Part shown: positions 7,992-16,404 of the stretch, piece by piece
How positions within the stretch are numbered: the stretch's first letter is position 1
Layout of the letters: each line of letters starts with the position of its first letter
Position numbers and translations under genes: made by a program
Notes under the pieces: generated by a model
What the model was told of the DNA's origin: nothing
The model's database searches: none
The model's input: the letters and a program-made list of their open reading frames with translations, nothing else
NCBI RefSeq assembly: GCF_013001025.1
Contig: NZ_CP053021.1
Location: 930,001 to 994,000, forward strand
Direction: 5' to 3'
DNA length: 64,000 bases
DNA from: Sphingobium yanoikuyae
GTDB lineage: Bacteria; Pseudomonadota; Alphaproteobacteria; Sphingomonadales; Sphingomonadaceae

Positions 7992-10268
7992 TCAGGCCAG
8001 CGTGATGAAGCTGTCCATCACCCGCTTGCGGCCGGCGGTTTCGAAGTCGATTTCCAGCTTGTTGCCCTCGATCGCGGCAATCGTGCCATAGCCGAATTTC
8101 TGGTGGAAGACGCGCTGGCCGACGGACACATCGTCGCGGCCCTTGTTGCCGAGCGACACGGCGGAGGTGCGGGCTTCGACGATTCGCACGGGTTCGCGGC
8201 TGAACTGGCCGCTGGTCTGGGCGCGCTGCCAGCCGGGGCCGCGCGACGAGCCGCGCGCGACATTGGCGAAGGGATCGTCCCGTTCCGACCAGTTGGCGCG
8301 CCAGAGCGAGGCGCCGCCGGACATGCTGCTTTCCTCATCCACATGTTCGGGTGGCAATTCTCCGACGAAGCGGGAGGGGATGCTACTGGTCCACTGGCCA
8401 TAGATGCGGCGGTTGGCGGCATGAAGGATGGTACAGCGTTTGCGCGCACGGGTGATCGCCACATAGGCGAGGCGCCGTTCCTCCTCCAGGCTGTTGAGCC
8501 CGCCTTCGTCGAGTGCGCGCTGCGAGGGGAAGATGCCTTCCTCCCAGCCGGCGAGGAAGACATTGTCGAATTCCAGGCCCTTGGCGGCGTGGATGGTCAT
8601 GATGGTGAGCTTCTGCTCATCCTGCTGCGCCTCATTGTCCATGACCAGGCTGACATGTTCGAGGAAGGCGCCCAGCGTCTCATATTCCTCCATCGCGCGG
8701 GTGAGTTCGCTCAGATTTTCGAGGCGCCCGGCGCTCTCGGTCGAGCGTTCGGCCTGGAGCGTGGCGGTATAGCCGCTTTCGTCCAGGATCTGGCGGGCCA
8801 GTTCGGCATGGGGCAGTTGTGCGGCGCGATCGCGCCAGCGGGCGAGGTCGCCGATGAAGGCGCCGAGCGAACGGCGCGCCTGGGGCGTCAGTTCGTCGGT
8901 GTCGAGGATGCGCGCGGCGGCGAGGGCGAGCGGAATGCCCTCCGCGCGCGCCAGCCGGTGCAGCTTCTCGACCGCCTTGTCGCCCAGGCCGCGCTTCGGC
9001 ACGTTGACGATGCGTTCGAAGGCCAGGTCGTCTGCCGGCTGGTTGACGAGGCGCAGATAGGCGAGCGCGTCGCGGATTTCGGCGCGCTCATAGAAGCGGA
9101 AGCCGCCGACGATGCGATAGGGCAGGCCGATCTGGATGAAACGGTCTTCGAACTCGCGGGTCTGGTGCTGGGCGCGGACGAGGATCGCCACCTCGTCCAG
9201 CGAGCCGCCGGCGCGGACGATCGCCTCGATCTCGTCGCCGACGCGGCGGGCTTCCTCTGGCCCGTCCCACACGCCGAGCACACGCACCTTTTCGCCGACG
9301 TCGATGTCGGTCCACAATGTCTTGCCCAGGCGATTGCCATTTTCCGCGATCACCCCGGAGGCGGCGCCCAATATGTGCGGGGTGGAGCGGTAATTCTGTT
9401 CCAGCCGGACGATCACGGCGCCCGGAAAATCCTTTTCAAACCGCAGGATATTGGCGACTTCTGCGCCACGCCATGAATAGATGGACTGGTCGTCGTCGCC
9501 GACGCAGCAGATATTCTTGCGGGTCTGGGCGAGCAGCCGCAGCCAGAGATACTGGCTGGAGTTGGTGTCCTGATACTCGTCCACCATGATATATTTGAAG
9601 CGCTGCTGATATTGCTTCAGCACGTAGCGGTGACGCTTCAAGATGGTGAGAGAGTGAAGCAGCAAGTCACCGAAATCGCAGGCATTAACCTCGCGAAGAC
9701 GGGCCTGATAGGCGGCATAGAGCTTCTGTCCCTTGCCATGGGCATAGCCCTCCGCCTCGCCGGCACCGACTTCCTCCGGGGTGAGGCCCTTGTTCTTCCA
9801 CTGGTCGATCAGGCCGGCGAGCTGGCGCGCGGGCCAGCGCTTCTCGTCAATTCCCTCCGCCTGGATCAGCTGCTTCATCAGGCGCAACTGGTCATCGGTG
9901 TCGAGGATGGTGAAATTGGACTGAAGGCCCACCAGTTCGGCATGGCGGCGCAGCATCTTGGCGGCGATCGCGTGGAAGGTGCCGAGCCAGGGCATGCCCT
10001 CGACCGCCGGGCCGATCATCCGGCCGACGCGCTCGCGCATTTCCCGTGCCGCCTTGTTGGTGAAGGTCACGGCCAGGATTTCCGAGGGCCAGGCGCGCTG
10101 GGTCGCGACCAGATGGGCGAGGCGGGCGGTGAGCGCCGCGGTCTTGCCGGTGCCCGCGCCGGCCAGCACCAGCACCGGCCCCTCCGTGGTCAGCACAGCT
10201 TCGCGCTGCGGTTCGTTGAGGCCCTTGAGATAGGGCGGGTCATTGGGAGAGGGGGCAGGCACGGTCAT
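7992..10268 (-). CDS. UvrD/PcrA-type ATP-dependent DNA helicase
   Basis: Superfamily 1A 3'-5' helicase that unwinds DNA in nucleotide excision repair, mismatch repair and removal of recombination filaments. The 758-residue protein has the expected motifs in order: Q-motif LNEPQREAV (17-25), Walker A GAGTGKT (37-43), motif Ia TFTNKAAREM (68-77), motif II VDEYQDTN (229-236), motif III GDDDQSIYSWRGA (257-269), and later QNYRST and VAITRARKR. The C-terminal part ends in a conserved V-FHQKFGYG-I module of the kind seen in PcrA/UvrD C-termini. The length is normal. It is transcribed alone; whether it is orthologous to UvrD, Rep or PcrA cannot be settled from the motifs. Confidence 0.93.
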   Translation of the reverse strand: MTVPAPSPNDPPYLKGLNEPQREAVLTTEGPVLVLAGAGTGKTAALTARLAHLVATQRAWPSEILAVTFTNKAAREMRERVGRMIGPAVEGMPWLGTFHAIAAKMLRRHAELVGLQSNFTILDTDDQLRLMKQLIQAEGIDEKRWPARQLAGLIDQWKNKGLTPEEVGAGEAEGYAHGKGQKLYAAYQARLREVNACDFGDLLLHSLTILKRHRYVLKQYQQRFKYIMVDEYQDTNSSQYLWLRLLAQTRKNICCVGDDDQSIYSWRGAEVANILRFEKDFPGAVIVRLEQNYRSTPHILGAASGVIAENGNRLGKTLWTDIDVGEKVRVLGVWDGPEEARRVGDEIEAIVRAGGSLDEVAILVRAQHQTREFEDRFIQIGLPYRIVGGFRFYERAEIRDALAYLRLVNQPADDLAFERIVNVPKRGLGDKAVEKLHRLARAEGIPLALAAARILDTDELTPQARRSLGAFIGDLARWRDRAAQLPHAELARQILDESGYTATLQAERSTESAGRLENLSELTRAMEEYETLGAFLEHVSLVMDNEAQQDEQKLTIMTIHAAKGLEFDNVFLAGWEEGIFPSQRALDEGGLNSLEEERRLAYVAITRARKRCTILHAANRRIYGQWTSSIPSRFVGELPPEHVDEESSMSGGASLWRANWSERDDPFANVARGSSRGPGWQRAQTSGQFSREPVRIVEARTSAVSLGNKGRDDVSVGQRVFHQKFGYGTIAAIEGNKLEIDFETAGRKRVMDSFITLA

Positions 10269-10378
10269 GGGCGATCAACTAGGGATGGGCGGTTGCGGGG
10301 GCAAGGGCGGATGGCCTTGCAGCGGGACGCAATCTATGAGAACAAAAAGGGAATCACGCAAGATGCGAATGGAGCAAG

Positions 10379-10777
10379 ATGATGGTGACGGGGCGGTGCC
10401 AGTGCGGGGCGATCCATTATGCGGCGGAGGGCGAGCCGGTTTACAGCGCGCTGTGCCATTGCAGCGATTGCCGGATGAGCGCGGGCGCGCCGATGGTCGG
10501 CTGGGCGCTGTTCCCGCATGACAAGGTGACGATAGAGGGCGATCCGGTCACCTATCAGTCGTCGGACAATGCGACCCGCCATTTCTGCGGCACTTGCGGC
10601 ACGGGCCTGTTCTACACCAACCCGACGGTGTTTCCCGGTATGATCGACATCCAGAGCGCGACGCTGGACGATCAGGCGGCCTTTCCGCCGGCGGTGCATG
10701 TCCAATATGCCGAGGCGGCGCCGTGGATGGCGGCGGCGCATGACCTGCCCCGGTTCGATCGCTATCCGGCAGACTGA
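10379..10777 (+). CDS. GFA family (Mss4-like zinc fold) protein
   Basis: Small cytosolic protein of the glutathione-dependent formaldehyde-activating (GFA) family. The 132-residue product has the zinc-binding cysteine pattern: CQCG near residue 7, CHCSDC near 26 and CGTCG near 64. Members are often annotated as S-(hydroxymethyl)glutathione synthases, but that activity is doubtful for most, so I do not assign it. A GGAG site five bases before the ATG at 10379 supports the start. It is divergent from the helicase gene. Confidence 0.85.
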   Translation: MMVTGRCQCGAIHYAAEGEPVYSALCHCSDCRMSAGAPMVGWALFPHDKVTIEGDPVTYQSSDNATRHFCGTCGTGLFYTNPTVFPGMIDIQSATLDDQAAFPPAVHVQYAEAAPWMAAAHDLPRFDRYPAD

Positions 10778-10885
10778 GCGTGCGGCCGACGTCAGCGGCG
10801 ACACGGTTCGTCGCTGACGCGGAACAGGGAGGTGGGGCGGCCGGTTTCTCCCTTGCTCGGGGCAAGGAGTAGAAGGACCAACCCG

Positions 10886-11227
10886 ATGAAGATCATCATG
10901 ATCGCCGGCTTTGCCGCTTTGTCGATGGCGGCGCTGCCCGGTCAGGCCGGGGCGCAGGCGATGTCGCCGGCGGCCCAGAACCAGGATCCCAATGCCGCCC
11001 AGCCGACCGGCGCGGTGCCGGCCGAGACGGGCATGGTGCCGGCGCCTGCGGACGTGCCGCGCGATCCCGCCGCGCCTGTGGGCACGGCGGTCAATCCTGT
11101 GACGGTAGGCGGCAACATGACGCCGCCGCCGACCGAGGCGAAGGCCTATCCGGTCTGCGGCAAGGGTGTGCAGGATAGCTGCGTCAATCGGGGCGAGGCG
11201 AAGAAGAGGATGCGCAGGCCGGGCTGA
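10886..11227 (+). CDS. Small exported Pro/Ala-rich protein of unknown function
   Basis: The 113-residue product starts with a clear Sec signal peptide (MKIIMIAGFAALSMAALPGQ, cleavage expected after AGAQA near residue 24). The middle is low-complexity Pro/Ala/Gly/Val, and the C-terminal third carries two cysteines in YPVCGKGVQDSC and a basic end. AAGGA upstream supports the ATG at 10886; a longer in-frame extension lacks the signal sequence at its start. The last 44 bases overlap the end of the convergent Rrf2-family gene, which is unusual and means one of the two 3' ends may matter for antisense effects. Function unknown. Confidence 0.65.
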   Translation: MKIIMIAGFAALSMAALPGQAGAQAMSPAAQNQDPNAAQPTGAVPAETGMVPAPADVPRDPAAPVGTAVNPVTVGGNMTPPPTEAKAYPVCGKGVQDSCVNRGEAKKRMRRPG

Positions 11228-11678
11228 AATCCGGTTTGGGGTTGGTCGATGCCGGGCCGGGCAGGGCGGCGATGAGCGCCGCGAGGCCTGTTCTGTCACG
11301 CGCCGCGTCGGCCAGGCTGTAACCGTCGAGCACCGTCAGGAAGGCGCCGACCGCCTGGGCTAATATGCCTGACAAGCCGCAGGCCGGGCGGATCGCACAG
11401 GATGCGCAATCGGCCATCGCCATGTCCGGTTCGCTATGGCGCACGACCGCGCCGATGCGGATATCGGCAGGGTCGGCGGAAAGGCTGAAGCCGCCGCCGC
11501 GACCGCGCTGGGTGCGGATGAAGCCACCCTGGGCCAGGCCATGCACCACCTTCATCAGATGATTGCGCGACAGGCCATAGGCGTCGGCAATTTCCGGGAT
11601 CGTCGCCCGTCCGCCCGGCACGGCGGCGAGGTGGATCAGCACGCGCAGCGCATAATCGGTGTGGCGGGTCAATTGCAT
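11184..11678 (-). CDS. Rrf2-family transcriptional regulator, NsrR-like
   Basis: Predicted Fe-S cluster regulator. The winged-helix DNA-binding domain is in the first 75 residues (MQLTRHTDYALRVL is the family opening), followed by RGRGGGF and a cysteine cluster near residue 91 spaced C-x2-C-x5-C, then AFLTVLDGYSLADA, typical of NsrR. NsrR itself usually has C-x4-C-x5-C, so cluster geometry may differ. The ATG at 11678 has AGGAGG upstream. It is divergent from a globin gene with NsrR-like operators between, which supports a role in nitric oxide sensing. The C-terminal tail beyond about residue 145 is low-complexity and overlaps the convergent exported-protein gene. Confidence 0.85.
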   Translation of the reverse strand: MQLTRHTDYALRVLIHLAAVPGGRATIPEIADAYGLSRNHLMKVVHGLAQGGFIRTQRGRGGGFSLSADPADIRIGAVVRHSEPDMAMADCASCAIRPACGLSGILAQAVGAFLTVLDGYSLADAARDRTGLAALIAALPGPASTNPKPDFSPACASSSSPRPD

Positions 11679-11728
11679 CGCGCCCTCCTATCCTGCGGGC
11701 AGAGCGTCATAAACATATAATCAATTTA

Positions 11729-11742
11729 CATCTTAAAAGATG
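11729..11742. promoter_or_regulatory. Candidate operator: perfect CATCTT-AA-AAGATG palindrome
   Basis: A 14-base perfect inverted repeat in the 107-base region between the NsrR-like gene and the globin gene. CATCTT/AAGATG half-sites match the half-site of known NsrR operators. It lies 44 bases before the globin ATG. Confidence 0.55.
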
Positions 11743-11759
11743 CATATTAAATGAACCTT
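11737..11759 (+). promoter_or_regulatory. Candidate NsrR-type operator
   Basis: The 23-base stretch AAGATGCAT-(ATT)-AAATGaacCTT closely resembles the described NsrR consensus (AAGATGCATTT..AAATGCATCTT); the left half is complete and the right half partly degenerate. It overlaps the 14-base palindrome beside it and sits where a globin promoter is expected, so repression relieved by nitric oxide is plausible. Confidence 0.55.
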
Positions 11760-11785
11760 ATCGAGTCCCCGATAAGGAGCCTGTC

Positions 11786-12232
11786 ATGCGCGAAAATCTG
11801 TCCCCCGAAACCATCGCCATCGTGAAGGCGACCGGCCCGGCGCTGCGGCGTCATGGCGTCGAGATCACCACCCGCATGTATGCACGGCTGTTCGAGGATG
11901 CGTCGATCAAGGACATGTTCGATCAGGCGGCGCAGGCCAGCGGCGAGCAGCCGCGCCGGCTGGCGGCGGCGATCCTGGGTTTTGCCGAGAATGTCGATAA
12001 GTTGCAGGCGCTGGACGGCGCGATCGCGCGCATGGTGCAGCGCCATGTCGATACGGGCGTGCAGCCGGACCATTATCCCAAGGTGGCGGCCGCGCTGCTG
12101 CCGGCGATCCGCGAGGTGCTGGGCGAAGCGGTGGCGACCGATGAGGTGCTGGCCGCCTGGGCGGAGGCCTATGGCTTCCTGGCCGATATCCTGATCGGCA
12201 AGGAACAGGCGGCCTACGCCGAGGCCGCCTGA
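11786..12232 (+). CDS. Single-domain haemoglobin (Vgb/flavohaemoglobin-type globin)
   Basis: Haem protein of the M-type bacterial globin family, expected to bind O2 and NO in the cytoplasm. The 148-residue product spans the full globin fold, starting LSPETIAIVKAT as in flavohaemoglobins, with an F-helix stretch that includes RHVDTGVQPDHYPKV and the proximal His of the globin in that area. There is no FAD/NAD reductase domain, so turnover needs an external reductase. An AAGGAG site lies upstream of the ATG at 11786. Divergence from an NsrR-like gene suggests induction by NO. O2 delivery is an alternative role. Confidence 0.88.
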   Translation: MRENLSPETIAIVKATGPALRRHGVEITTRMYARLFEDASIKDMFDQAAQASGEQPRRLAAAILGFAENVDKLQALDGAIARMVQRHVDTGVQPDHYPKVAAALLPAIREVLGEAVATDEVLAAWAEAYGFLADILIGKEQAAYAEAA

Positions 12233-12247
12233 TATCTCGCGTGATCG

Positions 12248-12802
12248 TTACGCGGCGGGCGCGCTGTCCTCTGCGCGGAGCAGGGTGAGGCGCGCCTTGC
12301 CGACGTCGCGCACGGCGTCGACGATGAAGCCCTTGACCGCCACGTCTTCGCGTCGGTCGGTTTCGATGCTGATCCAGGTGGCCGGGCTGGTCCAGCCCAG
12401 GCGCGCCAGCTTGTCGAGTGCGACCTGGCCCGCGCCGGTGTCATAGGGCGGGTCCATGAAGATGAGGTCGAGCGGCGTCTTCGTCGGGCCGAGCGACAGC
12501 ACGCTGGTCTGGCGGATGTCGGGGCGCAGGCCGAGCTTGTCGCCATTGGCGCGGATCGCGTCGATCGCCGCCTTGTCCTGCTCGACGAACAGGCAGGAGC
12601 CGGCGCCGCGCGACAGGGCTTCAAAGCCGAGCGCGCCCGAGCCGGCGAAGAAATCACCCACGGCGAGGCCCTCGAACGATCCCAGCCGGCTCGCCAGCAT
12701 CGAAAAGAGCGTTTCGCGGGTGCGGTCGCCGGTGGGACGGGTGGCGTCGCCCTTGGGCGCGACCAGCGGACGGCCGCGCCATTGGCCCGATATGATCCTC
12801 AT
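12248..12802 (-). CDS. rsmD: 16S rRNA (guanine(966)-N(2))-methyltransferase
   Basis: Methylates G966 of 16S rRNA near the ribosomal P-site. The 184-residue product opens with the family sequence MRIISGQWRGRPL, carries the AdoMet-binding motif DFFAGSGALGFEALSRGA near residue 50 and the N-methyltransferase catalytic motif DPPYD near 116. Its start overlaps the stop of the upstream pseudouridine synthase gene by four bases, giving a coupled two-gene rRNA modification unit. Confidence 0.95.
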   Translation of the reverse strand: MRIISGQWRGRPLVAPKGDATRPTGDRTRETLFSMLASRLGSFEGLAVGDFFAGSGALGFEALSRGAGSCLFVEQDKAAIDAIRANGDKLGLRPDIRQTSVLSLGPTKTPLDLIFMDPPYDTGAGQVALDKLARLGWTSPATWISIETDRREDVAVKGFIVDAVRDVGKARLTLLRAEDSAPAA

Positions 12803-14319
12803 TTCTGTGCTTTCTTCAGGCTGCTGCGGAAGGCGACCAGGTCATGCTGGCGCACTTCCTCGACCGCGCCACCGGCCAGTTCGCCCAGCTCGAACGGGCC
12901 GTAGCTGGTGCGGATCAGGCGATTGACCTTGAGCTCGAAATGTTCGAGCACGCGGCGCACTTCGCGGTTCTTGCCTTCGGTCAGGGTCATTTCGATCCAC
13001 TGGTTGCGGCCGGTGCGCCGTTCCAGATTGGCCTCGATCGGACCATATTGGATGCCGTCAATCTCGATGCCGTCGAACAGATCCTCCAGCTGCTGCTGGC
13101 TGACCTCGCCAAAGGCGCGGGCGCGATAGGTGCGCGGCACGCCGGTCGAGGGCAATTCCATCTCGCGCTTGAACTCGCCATCGGTGGTGAGCAGCAACAG
13201 TCCCTCGGTATTCATGTCGAGGCGGCCGATCGGCATCAGCCGCGGCAGGTCGTCGGGCAGAATATCGTAGATGGTCGGGCGACCGGCGGGGTCGCGCTCG
13301 GTGGTGAGGAAGCCGGTCGGCTTGTGGAACAGGAACAGGCGCGCGGGCGCGGGCGCGGCGACCGGATCGCCGTCGACGGTGACGCCATGGAGCGAGGTCA
13401 GCAGCGTCGCGGGGGTGTCGATCGTGACGCCGTCCCTGGCGATACGGCCTTCCTCGATCATCCGCTCGATCTCGCGGCGCGAGGCGATGCCGGCGCGGGC
13501 GAGCAGCTTGGCGATGCGCTGGGGTTCGCCCTTGCCGCTGGTTTCCGCGGCGGCACGGGCCGGGTGCGGGTTGGCGACATGGGGGGCAGCCGGCTTCTTG
13601 CTGCCGGGGCGGCGCGGCGGATAGGATGTGCCGCCCATACGACCTTCAGTGCGACCTTCCGGGCGCGGGCGGGCCGGGCGGTCACCAAACGCGGGGCGGG
13701 CGGCGCGCTCGCCAAAGGGCGCGCGCGCGGGACGATCTCCAGTGGCCGCGCGCTCGGGGCGCTTGCCTTCGGTCGGGCGACCGCTGCGGGCGGGGCGTTC
13801 GGCACGATCCGGCTGGGCGACGCGGTCGGGGCGACCACGGGCCGGGCGTTCGCTGCGTTCAGCGCGTGCTTCATCGAAGCGGCCACGGCCCTCGCCAGCG
13901 CCATTGCGATCGGGACGCGCGCCACGGGCCGGGCGGTCGCCACGGCCTTCTTCGCGGTTTCCGGCAAAGCGACCGCCACGGCCTTCGCCCGAAGCGCTGC
14001 GATCGGGGCGAGCGCCGCGACTTTCGCTGCGGCCTTCGCCGAAGCGATTGCCACGGGCCTCGCCGGGGCCATTGCGATCGGGGCGCTCGCCACGCGCAGG
14101 GCGCTCGCCACGCGGGGCCGGGCGGTTCGAACGGCCTTCGCTCCGGCTGTCAAAACGACCTTCGTTGCGGCTATCCGGTCGGGCGTCTGATCGGGCGGGG
14201 CCACGGCCCGTGCCGCGATCGGCGCCGCCACGCGATCCGGGGCCGGAGGGACGCTTGGGACCGCCCGGACCTGACCGGCGCGGCGGACCAGATTTTTTTG
14301 GCGGTTCCACTTGATGCAT
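12799..14319 (-). CDS. RluB/RsuA-type 23S/16S rRNA pseudouridine synthase with long Arg/Gly-rich N-terminal extension
   Basis: Isomerises a uridine in rRNA to pseudouridine. The catalytic part is the last half: an S4 RNA-binding domain (RIAKLLARAGIASRREIERM onward, about residue 262) and the pseudouridine synthase core with the catalytic Asp in GRLDMNTEGLLL near 363. The first 240 residues are low-complexity Arg/Gly/Asp/Glu/Pro, built of repeated RGDRPARG, RPDRNG and GEGRG units, and probably disordered and RNA-binding. The AAGGA directly abuts the ATG at 14319; a GTG nine bases later is better spaced, so the start could be 14310. Coupled to rsmD by an overlap. Confidence 0.9.
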   Translation of the reverse strand: MHQVEPPKKSGPPRRSGPGGPKRPSGPGSRGGADRGTGRGPARSDARPDSRNEGRFDSRSEGRSNRPAPRGERPARGERPDRNGPGEARGNRFGEGRSESRGARPDRSASGEGRGGRFAGNREEGRGDRPARGARPDRNGAGEGRGRFDEARAERSERPARGRPDRVAQPDRAERPARSGRPTEGKRPERAATGDRPARAPFGERAARPAFGDRPARPRPEGRTEGRMGGTSYPPRRPGSKKPAAPHVANPHPARAAAETSGKGEPQRIAKLLARAGIASRREIERMIEEGRIARDGVTIDTPATLLTSLHGVTVDGDPVAAPAPARLFLFHKPTGFLTTERDPAGRPTIYDILPDDLPRLMPIGRLDMNTEGLLLLTTDGEFKREMELPSTGVPRTYRARAFGEVSQQQLEDLFDGIEIDGIQYGPIEANLERRTGRNQWIEMTLTEGKNREVRRVLEHFELKVNRLIRTSYGPFELGELAGGAVEEVRQHDLVAFRSSLKKAQK

Positions 14320-14484
14320 TCCTTTTCGTGACGGGGGGCCATCCCCATATCAGGGCGGCATGTGCAATATGATGAACGGTGCCATAGCGCCGTCCATGTG
14401 AACGGCAAAGCCCCGGCCGGGCGCAACCCGGCGCCGGGACGCGGCGTTGGTCGGTTGCATGGCGGAAACGGGGCAGGACAGCAA

Positions 14485-14967
14485 ATGTTTTTCGGGCGAA
14501 TCAGAGGGGACGACGCGGCCAGGGTCGGGGCGAGAGACGGGGCAGGTGCGCCGCGCAACGTCATTCGCAGCGTGCTGGTGGTGGAGGATGAACCGCTCGT
14601 CGCCTTCGACCATGAGCATATCCTGTCGCAGGCAGGCTATCGCATCGCCGCCACCGTCGACAGCCACACCCATGCTGCCCGCGTGATCGATGCCGGATCG
14701 GTCGATCTGGTCGTCACCGACATTAATCTGCGCGGTGGCCGCTGCGGCATAGAGGTCGCGCGTCATGCCCATGCGCGCCAATTGCCGGTGCTGTTCGTCA
14801 CCGGTGCCTGTCCCGCCGATGCGCGATCGCTGGCGGTCGGCTGTCTCGCCAAGCCCTTCGCCCCGCGCGACCTGCTGGCGGCGATCGCGGTGGTCGATGC
14901 GGTGCTGGCCGGTCGCGCGCCACCACGCAAGCCGCGCGGCATGAAGCTGTTCGCCGAGATCGCCTGA
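14485..14967 (+). CDS. Single-domain response regulator (receiver only)
   Basis: A two-component receiver without an output domain. The visible active site is complete: the acidic pair in VVEDEPL near residue 32, the phospho-acceptor Asp in VVTDINLRGG near 77, the Thr in LFVTGA and the Lys in LAKPF. A short basic tail follows. I chose the ATG at 14485 for the AGGA site upstream; a longer frame from 14362 is open but lacks family similarity. Such proteins in alphaproteobacteria commonly act in phosphorelays or the general stress response; no kinase gene is adjacent, so its partner is unknown. Confidence 0.85.
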   Translation: MFFGRIRGDDAARVGARDGAGAPRNVIRSVLVVEDEPLVAFDHEHILSQAGYRIAATVDSHTHAARVIDAGSVDLVVTDINLRGGRCGIEVARHAHARQLPVLFVTGACPADARSLAVGCLAKPFAPRDLLAAIAVVDAVLAGRAPPRKPRGMKLFAEIA

Positions 14968-15069
14968 CGCCGGGCTGATCCGGGGCAGGCAGGCGGCCGT
15001 GCCGCTTGCCTCTGCCGCATTTGCCCATATGGTGGCGCCCGGATCGCATCATCGGGGGCATCACAGATC

Positions 15070-16404
15070 ATGACGGAATTGGCCGGCGGCACGCGCAGCT
15101 GGAGCGACGCGGTAAAGCCCTATGTGCAGAAGGAGCCACTGGCGGCCTTCTTCCTGGGCGTTTCGTCAGGCTTTCCCTATGCGATGATCGGTGCCACACT
15201 GACGACGCGGCTGGCGCAGGACGGCATCGACAAGAAGGCGGTGACCGCCTTCACGCTCGCCTTCCTCGTCTACAACCTCAAATGGCTATGGGCCTGGATG
15301 GTCGATGGCGTGCGCCTGCCGATCATCGGCCGGCTGGGGCAGCGTGTATCCTGGCTGTTGCTGACGGGGCTGCTGGTGATGGCCGCGGTCGCCAATCTGG
15401 CGCTGGTCGATCCGACCACCGGCCTGTTGCAGACGGCCTATGCCGCGATCCTGGTCGGGGCTGCCGGTGCGACCTTCGACATCGTGATCGATGCCTATCG
15501 GATCGAGACGCTGAAGCCCGAACAACTGGGCGTTGGTTCTGGCATGTCGCAATATGGCTGGCGGATCGGGTCGGTGGCGGCCGGCGCGCTGGCGCTGGTG
15601 CTGGCGGCGCGGATCGGCTGGCATGGCGCCTATCTGGCCTGCGCGGTCTTCGCCCTGCCGGCGATGCTGACCGGGCTGGTGCTGGGCGAGCCCGAACGGC
15701 ACCGCGAGGCGGCGGCGCGACGCGGCATGAGCGAAGTGTGGCAGTCGATCGCCGGTCCGCTGGTGGAGTTTTTCCGCCGCCGGGGCGCGGTACTGGTCCT
15801 GTGCTTCATTCTGCTGCACAAGATCGGCGACACGCTCGCCAATCTGACCTTCCGCCTGCTGTTCGACGATATGGGATACAGCAATGACGAGATTGCCATC
15901 TATGACGTCGGCATCGGCTTCTGGGCCTATCTGATCGGCATCTTCGTCGGCGGCATCCTCTATGCACGGCTGGGCATGAAGCGGTCTGTGCTGATCAGCC
16001 TGGTGCTGATGTGCGTGTCCAATTTCAGCTTTGCGGCGCTGGCGGCGCTGGGCAAGAGCAACTGGGGCATGGCCGGGGCGATCGGTTTCGAGAATTTCGC
16101 GAGCGGCATCGGCGGGGTCACCGTCGTCGCCTATTTCTCTGCGCTGTGCGACCTGCGCTTCACGGCGGCCCAATATGCGCTGATCTCGGCGGCGGCGAGC
16201 ATCGTCGGCCGTTTCCTGACCGGGACGACTGCCGGCGTGTTGATCGAGCGGTTCGGCTATGTCGATTTCTACCTGCTGACGACGGCGCTGGCAGTGCCGG
16301 GCATCCTGCTGTTCTGGCTGATGATGCGGGCCGGGCTGATCGATGCGAGTATCGGCACGGCAGCGACTGCTGATGGCGACAAGGCGAGCGGAAGCGCCGC
16401 ATGA
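15070..16404 (+). CDS. AmpG-like MFS transporter
   Basis: Inner-membrane carrier of the major facilitator superfamily, related to AmpG permeases that import muropeptides for peptidoglycan recycling. The 444-residue product shows about twelve hydrophobic segments and early FFLGVSSGFPYAMIG, a family-typical stretch, and GATFDIVIDAYRIE near residue 138, which matches the AmpG/acetyl-CoA-transporter signature of a charged helix. It ends with a soluble tail. The last four bases (ATGA) also start the next gene, so the two form an operon. The substrate is inferred, not shown. Confidence 0.82.
   Translation: MTELAGGTRSWSDAVKPYVQKEPLAAFFLGVSSGFPYAMIGATLTTRLAQDGIDKKAVTAFTLAFLVYNLKWLWAWMVDGVRLPIIGRLGQRVSWLLLTGLLVMAAVANLALVDPTTGLLQTAYAAILVGAAGATFDIVIDAYRIETLKPEQLGVGSGMSQYGWRIGSVAAGALALVLAARIGWHGAYLACAVFALPAMLTGLVLGEPERHREAAARRGMSEVWQSIAGPLVEFFRRRGAVLVLCFILLHKIGDTLANLTFRLLFDDMGYSNDEIAIYDVGIGFWAYLIGIFVGGILYARLGMKRSVLISLVLMCVSNFSFAALAALGKSNWGMAGAIGFENFASGIGGVTVVAYFSALCDLRFTAAQYALISAAASIVGRFLTGTTAGVLIERFGYVDFYLLTTALAVPGILLFWLMMRAGLIDASIGTAATADGDKASGSAA

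Noticed and set aside
12844..14190. Long frames on both strands across the Arg/Gly repeat of the pseudouridine synthase
   Set aside because: Low-complexity GC-rich repeats keep several frames open; only the minus-strand frame carries S4 and catalytic domains.
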